Shown here one piece after another: positions 1-11,639 of a stretch of 64,000 nucleotides of DNA. The position numbers and the translations under genes were made by a program. This DNA is from Protula sp. h YS-2021 (taxonomy: Eukaryota; Annelida; Polychaeta; Sabellida; Serpulidae). The stretch lies in the NCBI GenBank assembly GCA_949752745.1, contig OX457031.1, positions 18,653,424 through 18,717,423 of the forward strand, in the 5' to 3' direction. Position 1 is the stretch's first letter. The number at the start of each line of letters is the position of its first letter. The notes under the pieces are model-generated. The model had not been told where the DNA came from. It saw only the letters and a program-made list of their open reading frames with translations, and ran no database searches.

Positions 1-2432
1 GGTAGTTCTCTCAGCTAAAATCCACCTCCTGGCAGTTCACGAAGCTAAAATCCACCTCCTGGCAGTTCATTCAGAAAAATCCACCTCCTGACAGTTCACG
101 AAGCTAAAAGCCACCTCCTGGCAGTTCACTCAGCTAAAATCTACCTCCTGGCAGTTCACTCAGCCAAAAATCACCTCCTGGCATTTCATTCAGAGAAATC
201 CACCTCTTGGCAGTTCACAAAGCTAAACGCCACCTCCTGACAGTTCACGAAGCTAAACGCCACCTCTTTGTAGTTCACGAAGCTAAGAGCCACCTCCTGG
301 CAGTTCACAAAGCTAAAAGCCACCTCTTGGTAGTTCACTCAGCTAAAATCCACCTCCTGGCAGTTCACGCAGCTAAAATCCACCTCCTGGCAGTTCACGA
401 AGCTAAAAGCCACCTCCTGGCAGTTCACACAGCTAAAATCCACCTCCTGGCAGTTCACGCAGCTAAAAGCCACCTCTTGGTAGTTCACTCAGCTAAAATC
501 CACCTCCTGGCAGTTCACGCAGCTAAAATCCACCTCCTGGCAGTTCACGAAGCTAAAAGCCACCTCTTGGTAGTTCACTCAGCTAAAATCCACCTCCTGG
601 CAGTTCACGAAGCTAAAATCCTTCTCCTGGCAGCTCACGCAGCTAAAAGCCACCTCCTGACAGTTCACGGAGCTAAAATCCACCTCCTGACAGTTCACGG
701 AGCTAAAATCCACCTCCTGGCAGTTCACGAAGCTAAACGCCACCTCCTGGCAGTTCACTCAGCTAAAAGCCACCTCTTGGCAGTTCACGCAGCTTAAATT
801 CACCTCCTGGCGGTTCACTCAGCTAAAAGATATTCTCCTGGCAGTTCACGCAGCTAAAATCCACCTCCTGGCAGTTCACTCAGCTAAAATCTACCTCCTG
901 ACAGTTCACTCGGCCAAAATTCACCTCCTGGCAGTTCATTCAGAAAAATCCACCTCTTGGCAGTTCACTCAGCTAAAATCCACCTCCTGGCAGTTCACGC
1001 AGCTAAAAGCCACCTTCTTGCAGTTAACGCAGCTAAAATTCACCTCCTGGCAGTTCACGCAGCTGAAACCCACCTCCTGGCAGTTCACACAGCTAAAATC
1101 CACCTCCTGGCAGCTCACTCAGCCAAAATTCACCTCCTGGCAGTTCACAAAGCTAAACGCCACCTCCAGGCAGTTCACGAAGCTAAAAGCCACCTCTTGG
1201 TAGTTCACGAAGCTAAGAGCCACCTCCTGGCAGTTCACGAAGCTAAAAGTCACCTCTTGGTAGTTCACTCAGCTAAAATCCACCTCCTGGCAGTTCACGC
1301 AGCTGAAACCCACCTCCTGGCAGTTCACACAGCTAAAATCCACCTCCTGGCAGTTCACTCAGCTAAAATCCACCTCCTGGCAGTTCACGCAGCTAAAATC
1401 CACCTCCTGGCAGTTCACGAAGCTAAAAGCCACCTCCTGGCAGTTCACGAAGCTAAAAGCCACCTCTTGGTAGTTCACTCAGCTAAAATCCACCTCCTGG
1501 CAGTTCACGCAGCTGAAACCCGCCTCCTGGCAGTTCACACAGCTAAAATCCACCTCCTGGCAGTTCACTCAGCTAAAATCCATCTCCTGGCAGTTCACGC
1601 AGCTGAAATCCACCTCCTGACAGTTCACGGAGCTAAAATCCACCTCCTGGCAGTTCACGAAGCTAAACGCCACCTCCTGGCAGTTCACTCAGCTAAAATC
1701 CACCTCTTGGCAGTTCACGCAGCTAAAATTCACCTCCTGGCGGTTCACTCAGCTAAAAGATATTCTCCTGACAGTTCACTCGGCCAAAATTCACCTCCTG
1801 GCAGTTCACTCAGCTAAAAGCCACCTCTTGGCAGTTCACGCAGCTAAAATTCACCTCCTGGCGGTTCACTCAGCTAAAAGATATTCTCCTGGCAGTTCAC
1901 GCAGCTAAAATCCACCTCCTGGCAGTTCACTCAGCCAAAATTCACCTCCTGGCAGTTCATTCAGAAAAATCCACCTCTTGGCAGTTCACGAAGCTAAAAG
2001 CCACCTCCTGGCAGTTCACTCAGCTAAAATCTACCTCCTGGCAGTTCACTCAGCCAAAATTCACCTCCTGGCAGTTCATTCAGAAAAATCCACCTCTTGG
2101 CAGTTCACGCAGCTAAAATTCACCTCCTGGCAGTTCACTCAGCTAAAATCCACCTCCTGGCAGTTCACGCAGCTAAAAGCCACCTTCTTGCAGTTCACGC
2201 AGCTAAAATTCACCTCCTGGCAGTTCACGCAGCTGAAACCCACCTCCTGGCAGTTCACACAGCTAAAATCCACCTCCTGGCAGTTCACTCAGCCAAAATT
2301 CACCTCCTGGCAGTTCATTCAGAAAAATCCACCTCTTGGCAGTTCACTCAGCTAAAATCCACCTCCTGGCAGTTCACGGAGCTAAAATCCACCTCCCTCC
2401 TGGCAGTTCACTCAGCTAAAATCCACTCTCGT
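1..2432. repeat. 30-bp minisatellite, about 80 units
   Basis: Tandem array whose unit starts cagttcac and ends cacctcctgg, with variation in the middle (acgaagctaaaag, actcagctaaaat and similar). The window opens inside the array. Read in one frame the unit gives A-V-H-x-A-K-x-H-L-L, so two long frames (207-797 and 957-1817) stay open by chance of the unit. Units of 29 bp (with attcagaaaaatcc) and 31 bp (with agatattctcctgg) shift the frame, stops occur, and there is no splice or signal context, so I read it as non-coding satellite DNA. There is higher-order structure: a variant containing agctgaaacc recurs at 1051, 1291, 1501 and 2221, and the block at 991-1140 is almost repeated at 2161-2310. 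Confidence 0.95.
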
Positions 2433-2573
2433 TGAGGAGTGATGAATGCCAAGGATCATAAATTTGTATCTTCCGTCCAGGGTTTCTTGTTCTTTATGGT
2501 TATCATTGTAATAAATTTTCGAGAAATATTCTATCGACTCATTCGTGCTGTTTTTTTTTCTTTTCTTTTTTTT
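2433..2573. other. Unique AT-rich spacer with T-rich run
   Basis: Short junction between the minisatellite and the first short element. It includes a poly-T/TTTTC tract near 2550-2573. No gene seen. Confidence 0.5.
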
Positions 2574-3140
2574 TATGGAAGTCGAAACAACGTCTACCTT
2601 CCGATGTTGGATAAACGGTACTTGTCTGGTGCCAGTCGACATTGCGTAAAGGTTGCAAATGGAAGTCGAAAGAATTGTCTATCTGCTCAAGCTGTAAAAA
2701 CTTCGGGGAAGCGACCTAATATATAGAAGCGGGACATTAATAATCTAGAATCGCCATTTGACAGTGATAATTTTAGTGTGGTCACCTTCCATCATAGTAC
2801 CCCCTCCCTTGGGTCATCCGATTACGCAATATACGTATAAAGTCGATTTCCATGAATACTGTTTACAAACCGGTTGGAAAAACTGGCGAATTCTAAAAAT
2901 TGCCACCCCTATTTTGGTTTGGTCTATTTTCGAAGTTACCTGTCATGACTACCATTTCCGGTGAGTGATAACACAAGGAAAATGCTTTTTTGTTGTGAGT
3001 CAAACGTCTATAAAACGTCGATTTTTCGACGTCTATCCAACATCGATTTCAGACTTAGATTCAATGTTGCAAATAAAAAGACGCTGATTAGACGTTGTAG
3101 AAAATTGTCTTTTTGGTTGCAATCAAAAGCCACATCTACA
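2574..3140 (+). mobile_element. Non-autonomous element, family B copy 1
   Basis: This stretch aligns by eye, in opposite orientation, with 44973-45535. Shared landmarks in order are tggaagtcgaaa..tgtctatct, tctagaatcgccatt, cccttgggtcat, ttccatgaat, acctgtcatgact, and the end ttgcaatcaaaagc. It is rich in acgtc/aacgt motifs (for example gacgtctatccaacatcg). No coding capacity is visible. The shared landmarks between two loci show it is dispersed repeat DNA, probably a MITE. Terminal inverted repeats and a target-site duplication are not clear in this copy. Confidence 0.75.
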
Positions 3141-3734
3141 TCTAGGGTACTACATCTGTCCTGGATGCCTGAGCGATAATACGAGCATTCAGTGTGGAAA
3201 CTTGATATTTGACTGAACAGACAGTCCCTGACAGAGCTTCTGAAGTGTGTGAATCCCTTTTCCATTCCCTTACAATATATGCACGAATTGCCTTTTCTAT
3301 TGGATTATATTTGCACGAATTGCCCGTTTGTTTTTAACTGCCCCGTGAAGAAATAAAGGCAGATTCGGCTAAAAATCAGAGAGAACAAAGAGAGAAGGGG
3401 GCACTGTGAATAGCAATGAGATACATGGCGTTGCGCAAGAGGGATTGCTCCTCTGCCATTTGGATCCTGTCATATAATTGGAGATGATGCCCACTTACTC
3501 CCCTATGAGACTCTTGGGTCGTGCCTTTTATCAACTGACGTGCAGTTTCTATGACTTATTCTGTCGTATTTTAGCCTCGCGTTAGAATGGAGTAAAAAGC
3601 TTCTACTCTTCTCTTTTATGCATTTTGAAATAAAACATTTGCGCGAGCCTGGGAAATGTTTTGTTAATGTCAATTCACTCCTTTCCTTTTAAAAATCTTC
3701 ATTTTACACAAGTGTTTTATAAGTCTCTCGTGCC
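3141..3734. other. No recognised feature
   Basis: AT-rich sequence with no frame, RNA gene or repeat that I can support. Confidence 0.5.
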
Positions 3735-3975
3735 TTTGGCCGATGCTGCAGGCATTTCATTAGCCTCACTTCTACATTAGACTAATATCACTGGCATTAT
3801 GTAGTTGGCTAAGCGCCCAAACATTTCAATTGGTCTCGCATGTATTTGACTAACGCCAGAAAGCACGGGCTTGGTCTTACACACATTTGGCCAATGCCAC
3901 AAGCATTGGATTAGTCTCACATGCATTTTATTCAGACTTCGCATGCTTTTGGCTAGATTCATAGGTTTTATAAGT
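3735..3975. repeat. Degenerate tandem repeat, period about 40 bp
   Basis: Diverged units share gtctcgcatgtatttgac, gtcttacacacatttggcc and gtctcacatgcatttt at spacings of about 41 and 39 bases (3832, 3873, 3912), with an earlier worn copy near 3760. Non-coding. Confidence 0.55.
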
Positions 3976-4870
3976 TTCATAGACATTTTGTCTCTTCTCT
4001 CTCGGTTTATTTACTTTCAAATCTATTCCTCGGATTTCTCGCAACTACAAATGATTCATATATAATATATATACAATAAATATAAAATAAATTTATATTT
4101 ATAATGTAATTTGCAGGAAATCACACAGCATTTTTAAAGCTATGTTTAAATATAAAAACAACGGTTAAGTTTAATTTGCGCTAATGGATTCCTTTAAGGG
4201 ATCTAATAACTTTTGTAGCCACATCAGCAAGCAAAAATAAGCTTCAATTTTTTTGTTATTAGTGAATAGGATAAGCGTCATGAATTAGGATTAGGAACAG
4301 GTTTGAGGTTAAGATTAGCTTAAGGAAAGCTGACCGCGGCTACATAATTAGGTGGGACCCCCTAAACAACACCATTTTCTAATTTGCATTGTAAAATTTT
4401 TGCATAACGTACACGGCACTCTTTTCTTAGCTTTGGATTGCAATAGTATCCCTGTTGTCCTCGCTGAGGCTTTCTCAAAGAAAAAAGTTCAGTGTAACGG
4501 GATCAGCAAGTATTCGACTTTTGTGGGTGGTGAAATAAAAAATGTTTGGTGCTACATCTAAACTGAATCTCGTGATTAGGCGGCATTGTACCTCAAGACA
4601 GCCTCTCTGTGCATCTCGTGAAGAAACTGAAATATTAAATGCGTCATCTCAAACGGAAATGTTTTGAAATGCCATTCAACGAATTTTGGCATTCACAGGC
4701 ACCATTTTGATGGTAGCTGGGGAAAGCTTTTATATGAAATAATAATGAGGCCCTCAGACTGTATTATCCTCTTATTTCTCAATTTGAATGTCTGTGCTGG
4801 ACTCACATCTGGAGATTAATAAGAGCATGAGAATAAGGGCATTCAGAAGTGTTTGGTTGGTGCTCTTCCC
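3976..4870. other. No recognised feature
   Basis: AT-rich, with low-complexity ataaat runs near 4060-4110. No supported gene. Confidence 0.5.
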
Positions 4871-4961
4871 TTCTTTCCCCTCTTCTTTCTTTCTTTCTTT
4901 CTTCCTTCCTTTCTTTCTTTTTTTCCATATTTCTTTCTGTCTTTTTCTTTCTTTCTTTTTT

Positions 4962-5001
<40 letters not shown>

Positions 5002-5023
5002 TCCATATTTCTTTCTGTCTTTT

Positions 5024-5056
<33 letters not shown>

Positions 5057-5080
5057 TTTCTTTCGTTCTTTTGCGCTTTC
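4871..5080. repeat. (TTTC)n microsatellite
   Basis: Long ctttctttctt tract with interruptions. An interruption block starting ttccatatttctttctgtct occurs at about 4923 and again at about 5001, a sign of internal duplication. The open frames here on both strands are repeat artefacts (runs of F/L/S, or K/E/R on the other strand). Confidence 0.95.
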
Positions 5081-5848
5081 TTGTTTTATCGTTTGCTTTT
5101 CCTTCTTCGTTTTCTTTTCCCAGCAACGCACATTAATGTTGTCGATCTCCATTATAGTAAATGTTGTCTCGATTCTACACAAATTGGTTGCAAAAAAAAG
5201 TGTTCCATTTTAAAGGAAAACTGAATCCACCAGAAAGGTAATATCATTATATGACGAAAGTCAGAACAATTTCAGAATCTACGACTCTTTAACTGTACCA
5301 GTTTTATGACTAAATATTTAGTAACATGCACACAGGTCTTTATTTTGTTGCGATCGCCGAATTCCCGCAGAGAGCAACAATATATCATTTGGCCCTAATT
5401 AAGCGTTTTTACCTCATAAAGGGAACTATGTCATTGGATGTTATTTTGTTTCAGTTTTGCGGCATAGCCAAACTTACTTTTTTCCAAAGACAGCTGTATT
5501 GCCCACTATTACCCAATATTACCGAGTATTACCAAGTATTGCCCAGTATAAAACACAAGTACCAATACAAAAAGAAAACAATTGCCCAACGGTAGATAAA
5601 TTATAGTTTAGAATTTGTTCATACAAGAGTCCCACGCAGTCTAATGGTGGTCTTTGCAAAGTGATTTTTATGTGCAATTTTTTTATATGAAAAAAAAACT
5701 TATTTTTACTCTTTATTCCTAAGCAAATTCAGTTCCTGTAATAACACTCAAAAAATTTACTTCCTGGTGTACCTGTTGTGATTTTGATTTCAATATTTTA
5801 ATTTCTGATGTATTTTATTGAACTGATGACTTTTTATTAATATTACAC
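5081..5848. other. No gene; short 10-bp tandem repeat at about 5500-5549
   Basis: Mostly unique sequence. About five degenerate 10-base units of the form cccaatatta/ccgagtatta/ccaagtattg lie at about 5500-5549. Nothing else supported. Confidence 0.5.
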
Positions 5849-6452
5849 CCCAGCAAACATTAAGACGTCAGAATGACGTCGGGTCAACGTCGTGACCCGA
5901 CGTTTCCTACGTCGGACTGACGTGCCGGTTTTGGTTGTATATGAAATGGAACCGACGCCGGGTTTATAACGTCAGAATGACGTCGGGTTCCGACCCTAAA
6001 TCCGACGTCGGAATTAAGTCGGTTTTAGGTTGTATATGAAATTGGAAGCGACGTCGGATTCCGACCTGAAACTGACTAGAGTTATATAATTAATAGATAA
6101 TTAATCATTCACCTGCTGTTGTGAAGTACATACGAAAGCATTTCCCATGTACATTTTTACAATCTAGGAAGAAAAATACCGACGCGCCATCAAAATTCTA
6201 AAATTTTCATGTAAAAATTAAGTTTTTTCTTCCTCTTTTTCAAAATGACTTCCATTTCCGGTGAGCGATAATAATGTTCATTGCTTTTTGGTCGTTTTTG
6301 CAACGTCGGAATGACGTCAGAAAACCGACGTCGCCTCGACGTCGTAATAAAGTCGGGTTTTGGGGTAATAGGTCAGAATATGGTTGTGAAGTCGTCGCAA
6401 CCAAAATCCAACCTTTTTTCAACCAAAAAAAAGACGTCGGTTGTTTGCTGGG
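5849..6452 (+). mobile_element. Non-autonomous DNA element (MITE), family A copy 1
   Basis: The element starts cccagcaaac and ends gtttgctggg, a 10-bp terminal inverted repeat. A second full copy lies at 30740-31340; the two differ at roughly 30 positions by eye. The ends are packed with gacgtc/acgtcgg motifs, and a stretch starting ggttgtatatgaaat is repeated inside (near 5933 and 6029). It has no coding capacity. A target-site duplication could not be fixed because both copies share the same bases just outside the repeat. The transposase family that moved it is unknown. Confidence 0.9.
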
Positions 6453-7450
6453 ACATAGAAAAAAGATCTGATGGTAGCACAGACTCGAAAACTTCTAATC
6501 ATATCAGTGACTGCATTATTGATGCCAAAAATGATGTTACGAAACTCCCTTAGAAATTTGTGAGATTTTGTCAGTAAATGGATAATAACATTCATTCTAT
6601 TTTTTGATAAGTTTTAAAATGACAGTGAGTTATTAAAATCACTGGGGATGTTTTACTGAAGTCATTCCTTCAGTTGTTGACGTAAGTGAGGCCACGACAG
6701 CATGACCTTATAAGAAGGCTTTCACCAAGGGCCCTGTCTTACTTTGCTCTCCATTTAGTAACCTCTTTATAACACTAATAACATATGGAATGTCGAGATG
6801 TCAACATGTACAACAATTACAACACGGTCTACTCAGAGAACAGTCCCGTCTACAATTTGAAGTGATCCCGATGCTGGTGGAGTTAATGTTGTTTACAGAC
6901 AAAACCTTACTGCAGTGAGACAAAAACAAATAAGACTCTGGATTGCAAAGTGTTGTATGCAGTAAAAGAATAACAATTAGACTGACCGTGGAGCGAAAGT
7001 TACAATTGGGAGCGCAAAATCACGATCACGAAGGCTTACAAATACAGGATTCTGCGTTGGTATCAGAGCATAAACACTTCTATCATCAAACAGTTTGTGT
7101 TGAAACAAAATATGATTCACAATAAGAAACAAAGAAACATTATGACTTAACGTTACCAGAAAACATGAGGACGGAGCCAGCAATATATGAAAACAGATGG
7201 TGATTCCGTGATGTGCTGAAAACTAGACACAAACATATGACTATAGAACCTGATTCATACATTCAAAATAGGTCTGGAAAATCTTCCCACAAGCCACTAA
7301 AAAGGCAAAAAAACTAAAACAGAATTACGGACCAAAAACTGAACTGTTTTAATAAATTATCAGGCCATATTTCAATAAATAAAATAAGTATGATTCAAAA
7401 AAGAGTTTGAAGAGATATTTAAATAAAAACAAAGAAAGCTCATAATCTGA
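6453..7450. other. No recognised feature
   Basis: AT-rich sequence. A poly-C run begins at the right end. No gene supported. Confidence 0.5.
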
Positions 7451-7715
7451 CCCCCCCCCCCCCCCCACCGGGGACCTTCAGGTACCAACTGGTCATTAAG
7501 CATGTCCATGGCTTTTTAAAACGGCTCAAAAACGCAGAGTGCTAATTTTGATATAATCCCCCTGAAATTCCAAAATAAGTCCCTTTTGTGGGAAATGCAG
7601 AGTACCGAATTATCCCTCTCCCCAATATTTTAGGGAAATTCGAACACGTCGTGGATCCTGTCTGGCCGGAAAGTTACTCCCCCTTTTTCTCCGCGTTTTC
7701 TGGACACACATGACA
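7451..7715 (+). repeat. Dispersed repeat family C, copy 1
   Basis: Begins in a poly-C run, then accaactggtcat, catgtccatggctttttaaaa, gagtgctaa and, near the end, tctccgcgttttctgg. The same ordered landmarks occur at 21276-21470 (+) and 33095-33360 (-). No coding capacity or clear ends, so the element class is unknown. Confidence 0.65.
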
Positions 7716-9035
7716 ATACATTTTATACCAAATGTCTCCCCCACCACCCTCGGATTCCGACCATCTCTCAAATTTGGTCACCTCTTACAAAGGGTAACTT
7801 TTCGACAGGACCGAAAATCACGTTCTGTAATGAAACAGAGGACCGCAGCGGTTAAGTGTGGTATAGCCCCTATTTCCATATATATATCATCACTGAAGTT
7901 GTTTTGATAATTGCCAGGCCAGGAAAAATAGTTACGTTTCTCATCAAAATTTTTAAAACTAGCGACCCGACGGAGCGGCGATCTTTATTAATTGTTCCTA
8001 AAAAAGAACAGCAGAGGTCGAACTTTTTTATTATTTATGAAGATTTCGATGTTCTTGATATAAAAAGTGAATTTCTCCTGCAGCATGTAAAATTAAACGT
8101 TATCCAAGCTTGAAATTTAATTACGTTATGTTATATTATGGCGGAGCTATTTCAAAAGCTTGCAACCTGTTTGAAAAAAAAATAGCCTGTTTCATTAAGT
8201 TCTCAATTTTCAGAGAAACCTTTCACAGATAAAACAACCCTTCACTGCTGTGGCATGTCGCAGCAATGCAACTTTCATGCCAGGCGCTGTAAGATCTGTA
8301 GCTTTCTAATTTGACGAAGTATTTTACTAGCAGACAAGTTTTTATTTATCCTTGTAAAAATAAACTTATCAAACATTCCCAAACGGTGACGTTTCGAAAA
8401 TTGGATTAAGTACTAATTTAAAACGCAGTTCTTTTCTTTTGTGAGTATTGTTTCGTGGAATCCCCAGTGGCTTTGGGGAGTAAAAAAGGTGTTATAAGCA
8501 ACAGATCGAACCGCGGTAGAGGTTGGCTGTTGGACAACAACGAGTGGATTTTAGTATTACTGTTTCGGTGCATTAAGAGTTGCAGACAACGATATACCTC
8601 TTGTTCATGGATACAATTGTACTATTGATATGGGCTTCGAAGGAACCAAAGTCCGGTGAAAAATAGACAAATTCAAGTCTCGCCCATCCCACTTCTAGGC
8701 AATATTATACTTGTTGGACAGGCACATGGAGAATGAAAGGGCTTACCTTTAGCAGTGATTACAGTTATCGAGCAGGCACAGAAGAAGAATACTGTTATCC
8801 ACCAAATATAATGCCTCTCCATGGCACGTCATTGTAGGCCAGCATCAGCAACTCTTATCTGTAAAAAAAAAACATGAATCGCATGTGACTGAGGAGCTAG
8901 CAATATGCCACATAAAACAGAATATCTATTCTCCAAATGTACTCTTGGGCCGGTATTCACAAATGTTACTAATTACAATTGGAAAGTTTTAAAGTGAAAT
9001 CGATTCGATTTACATTTTAAATTAAAAATGGAAAA
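7716..9035. other. No recognised feature
   Basis: Unique AT-rich sequence. No gene or repeat that I can support. Confidence 0.5.
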
Positions 9036-9195
9036 ATCGAGCCAATTTTATATTTTCCATTTCTGTATTTGAAATAAAATATTGAAAGGACGAAATGTAC
9101 ATTGACCCATTTGGTAGTAAAGCAGGAATTTACTTCTTCTTTGGGCTTGGGGGATTGATCCATATTCTGTGCGGTCGTCAGCTGAACATATCACT
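9036..9195 (+). repeat. Direct repeat D, left copy
   Basis: About 160 bases, beginning tcgagccaattttatatttt and running through gaaataaaatattgaaagga, ggcaggaat-like and cttcttctttgggcttgggg to ctgtgcggtcgtcagct. Matched at 10547-10728 in the same orientation. The two copies bracket the DIRS-like fragment. Confidence 0.85.
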
Positions 9196-9548
9196 ATCTA
9201 TAGAAACCAAGTTGAACGTGAGATAAGCAAAAAAAATAGCTCGCGGACGGTACAAAGTAGTCCACACAAAACCAGTGATTATTTCACCAATTTCGTCAAA
9301 TTCCCAAAGATAACGGGGATATTCGTCCCTGGGACATTCAGTAAACTCTTTCACTGTACCCAAAAAACACAAATTCACGTCTGGCGACACAGCGGTTAAT
9401 ATGACTGAAAAAAAATTATTTCATGGCAGAATCTGACCTGAAGGAGGCATAGACACACTCTCCCGTTAGCGTATTTTCTCAGCAGTTTACAGCCCTGAAA
9501 TGGCGCTTTTAAAAGTGATAACAATTATACGTAATTCGTAGATACTAG

Positions 9549-10484
9549 ACTCCCCTTCGTTGCCTCTCTAAGTGTGGGGTATTTTTCGCAGAATAACTCA
9601 AAGCGTGAACCGCATGCTCCAATCGAGGAGTTATAAAAGCTGTGATTTGTTACTTGGATGATTTGTTGTATTTTTTTCATTTCGGCGCCTGCGTACGAAG
9701 ACGCGCGGACAGCTATGAATATGTTGCTGCACATGTTAGTAACACTCGGTTTTTCGATCAGCTGGGACAAATATATACCCCCAACCCAAATGCTTTCCTG
9801 GGTGTAACCATCGACATCGCTATCTGTTCACTCTCTATCCCTATGGAAAAATTAGAAACCACCCAGGCTATACTATGGCCTGGGATGGTATTCTGTTCTG
9901 TCCTTATTTTTAAGTATGTCCTTATTTTTAAAAAATTAGAATAAAAAGGCTATTCTGCTCTATCCGCAAACTTAACAAAGTCTTTTAAAAACAAGGAAAA
10001 AATTTAAGGATGAACCGTCTAATCTCAAGAATAAGGACGCCCTTAAATATAAGGACAGAGCAGAATACCAAGTGCATCTCAAAGCGTGATTTACAGAGTT
10101 TACTGAGAAAATTTAATTGGATAGACAGAGCTATGCAGCGCCTATTAGACTTATGACGTCACTGCGACGCCCGCATTGCCGCATTCGTATCACGGCGCTA
10201 TCTCGCTACGCTTAATCGACTTTCCTGCTCGTTCAATGGTATGTGCCATTTCGCCTATCAGGAAATGGTCTGGTTTTTTGTGTGGGAAAGATAATACAGA
10301 CGTACACAGATAATATAGCCACGCTCTGCACTTTAAACAATTAAAAGTGCTACCACATCGGATATTTCATGTGATATTCTTACTATTTGTGTTACGTTTA
10401 ACATGAAGATAAAAGCTTCGTTTATCAATACAAGCTCAAACAAAGTAGCAGACAGCCTGTCGCGTTTATCTAGCCTCCCTCATG
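9549..10484 (+). pseudogene. DIRS-like retroelement fragment (reverse transcriptase and RNase H)
   Basis: Decayed coding sequence in shifting + frames. In order: an LPF segment and FRRITQSVNRML (about 9550-9625), the YLDD active-site box in AVICYLDDLLYFF (about 9634-9670), FLGVTIDI and PMEKLE (about 9790-9860), then SKRDLQSLLRKFNWIDRAM (10078-10135), and an RNase H-like end with TDNIATL (about 10300) and NKVADSLSRLS (about 10440-10475). The order and spacing fit the RT-RNase H core of DIRS/tyrosine-recombinase retroelements. Frameshifts, stops and a 185-bp insertion at 9886 break it. No recombinase domain was seen, so an LTR element of another type is not fully excluded. Confidence 0.75.
9886..10070. 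mobile_element. 185-bp foldback MITE inside the RT fragment
   Basis: The ends form a terminal inverted repeat of about 28 bp: tggtattctgttctgtcctt on the left mirrors aaggacagagcagaatacca on the right, with one mismatch in this 20-base stretch. It splits the RT fragment between PMEKLE..ILWPG and SKRDLQ, so it inserted after that element. No clear target-site duplication was found. Confidence 0.85.
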
Positions 10485-10546
10485 CTACATATGTGCTAGC
10501 GCATGTACCCTTTGTTTACTTAAGGAACCACATGTCTTTTGATCCT

Positions 10547-10728
10547 TCGAGTCGATTTTAATTTTCCATTTTTGCATTTGAAATGAAATATTGAAAGAAC
10601 GAAATGTATATTGACCTATCTGGTATAAGGCAGGAATGTACTTCTTCTTTAGGCTTGGGGGCGGGGGGGGGGGGGGGGTGTGGTGATCCACATTCTGTGC
10701 GATCGTCAGCTAAACATCGTTATCGCTG
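10547..10728 (+). repeat. Direct repeat D, right copy
   Basis: Matches 9036-9195 in the same order, with a long G run (about 10661-10678) inserted where the left copy has a short one. It lies just after the RNase H remnant. The pair could be terminal or split direct repeats of the DIRS-like element, or an older repeat into which it inserted. Confidence 0.8.
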
Positions 10729-11639
10729 TGAAGTCTAAATCTCTACCCCCAGCGGTTAAGTTAAGTGCATTGAGCTAAATTATCAATCGCTTTTATCCTG
10801 TTGTAGGTTTTGTTTGTTTGTTGTTTTTTTTTGTAAATGTTAGCAACATAGAAAATTTTTGCCCGGTCTTTCATGAGTTATATGGCTTTTCTGGAATCTG
10901 CTGTGGGTCTGTGCTACTTCCGTATTATTATTATAATTATTACTGTTATTATTATTATTATTATTACAATGCATTCATATTCTTATGCATTTTTGGAGTG
11001 TTTACTAAAAATGTAGAACATTTTCTGGACAAACTTGAAGAGTGTCCACAACTTCCTACTTTGAATAAACTATTTCTGTTTCGTCTGTTCCCAAATAGTA
11101 TAACCCAATTGGTTAGATAGCATAATTTAATATCAAACCCTAGCAAATATACCTATCTAAGCATGAAATGCTTTCAACTTTTAATGAATCATCCACTAAA
11201 AATCATGCCTTGATAGAGTTTGATAAAACATACAAGTCAGACATATTCTAGAACCTCTCTTGCAAAGTGTTAAACTGATGGTTCTGATTAGTTTGACGAG
11301 CGTTGAAACATGAAAGCAGTTACTATGAGAATGTTTAATGTTGCCAGAGGGACATGTGAGAATTTTGCCCGAATTCGATGCTGTTACAATGGAGCTTTTT
11401 ACGTTTCTCCCCAAATGGAACAGAATCAATGAAGAAGACATTGTTCTACTAAACGATAACTTCTAATACATCAAACACATTATACTTTTTATAATGTCTA
11501 AAAAGTCAAGTATCAGATAATGGAACTTTCAGGCATGCATAAGTAGCAGTAAATATGGTACTGTTAATAAATAACGCATTAGACAATACACTAAAATATT
11601 CACAACTGGGTAAATAACTTCATGAGACGTATTCACTAC
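10729..11639. other. No gene; short (TTA)n tract
   Basis: An imperfect attatt microsatellite lies at about 10924-10969. The rest is AT-rich and unassigned. Confidence 0.5.

Noticed and set aside
207..1817. Long open frames in the 30-bp array as a repetitive protein gene
   Set aside because: Frames exist only because the unit has no stop; 29- and 31-bp units and real stops break them, and there is no start, signal or splice context.
1..2432. CRISPR array
   Set aside because: Units are directly adjacent variants with no unique spacers, and the setting is eukaryotic.
4772..5224. Lysine-rich and F/L-rich frames on both strands
   Set aside because: Translations of the TTTC microsatellite.
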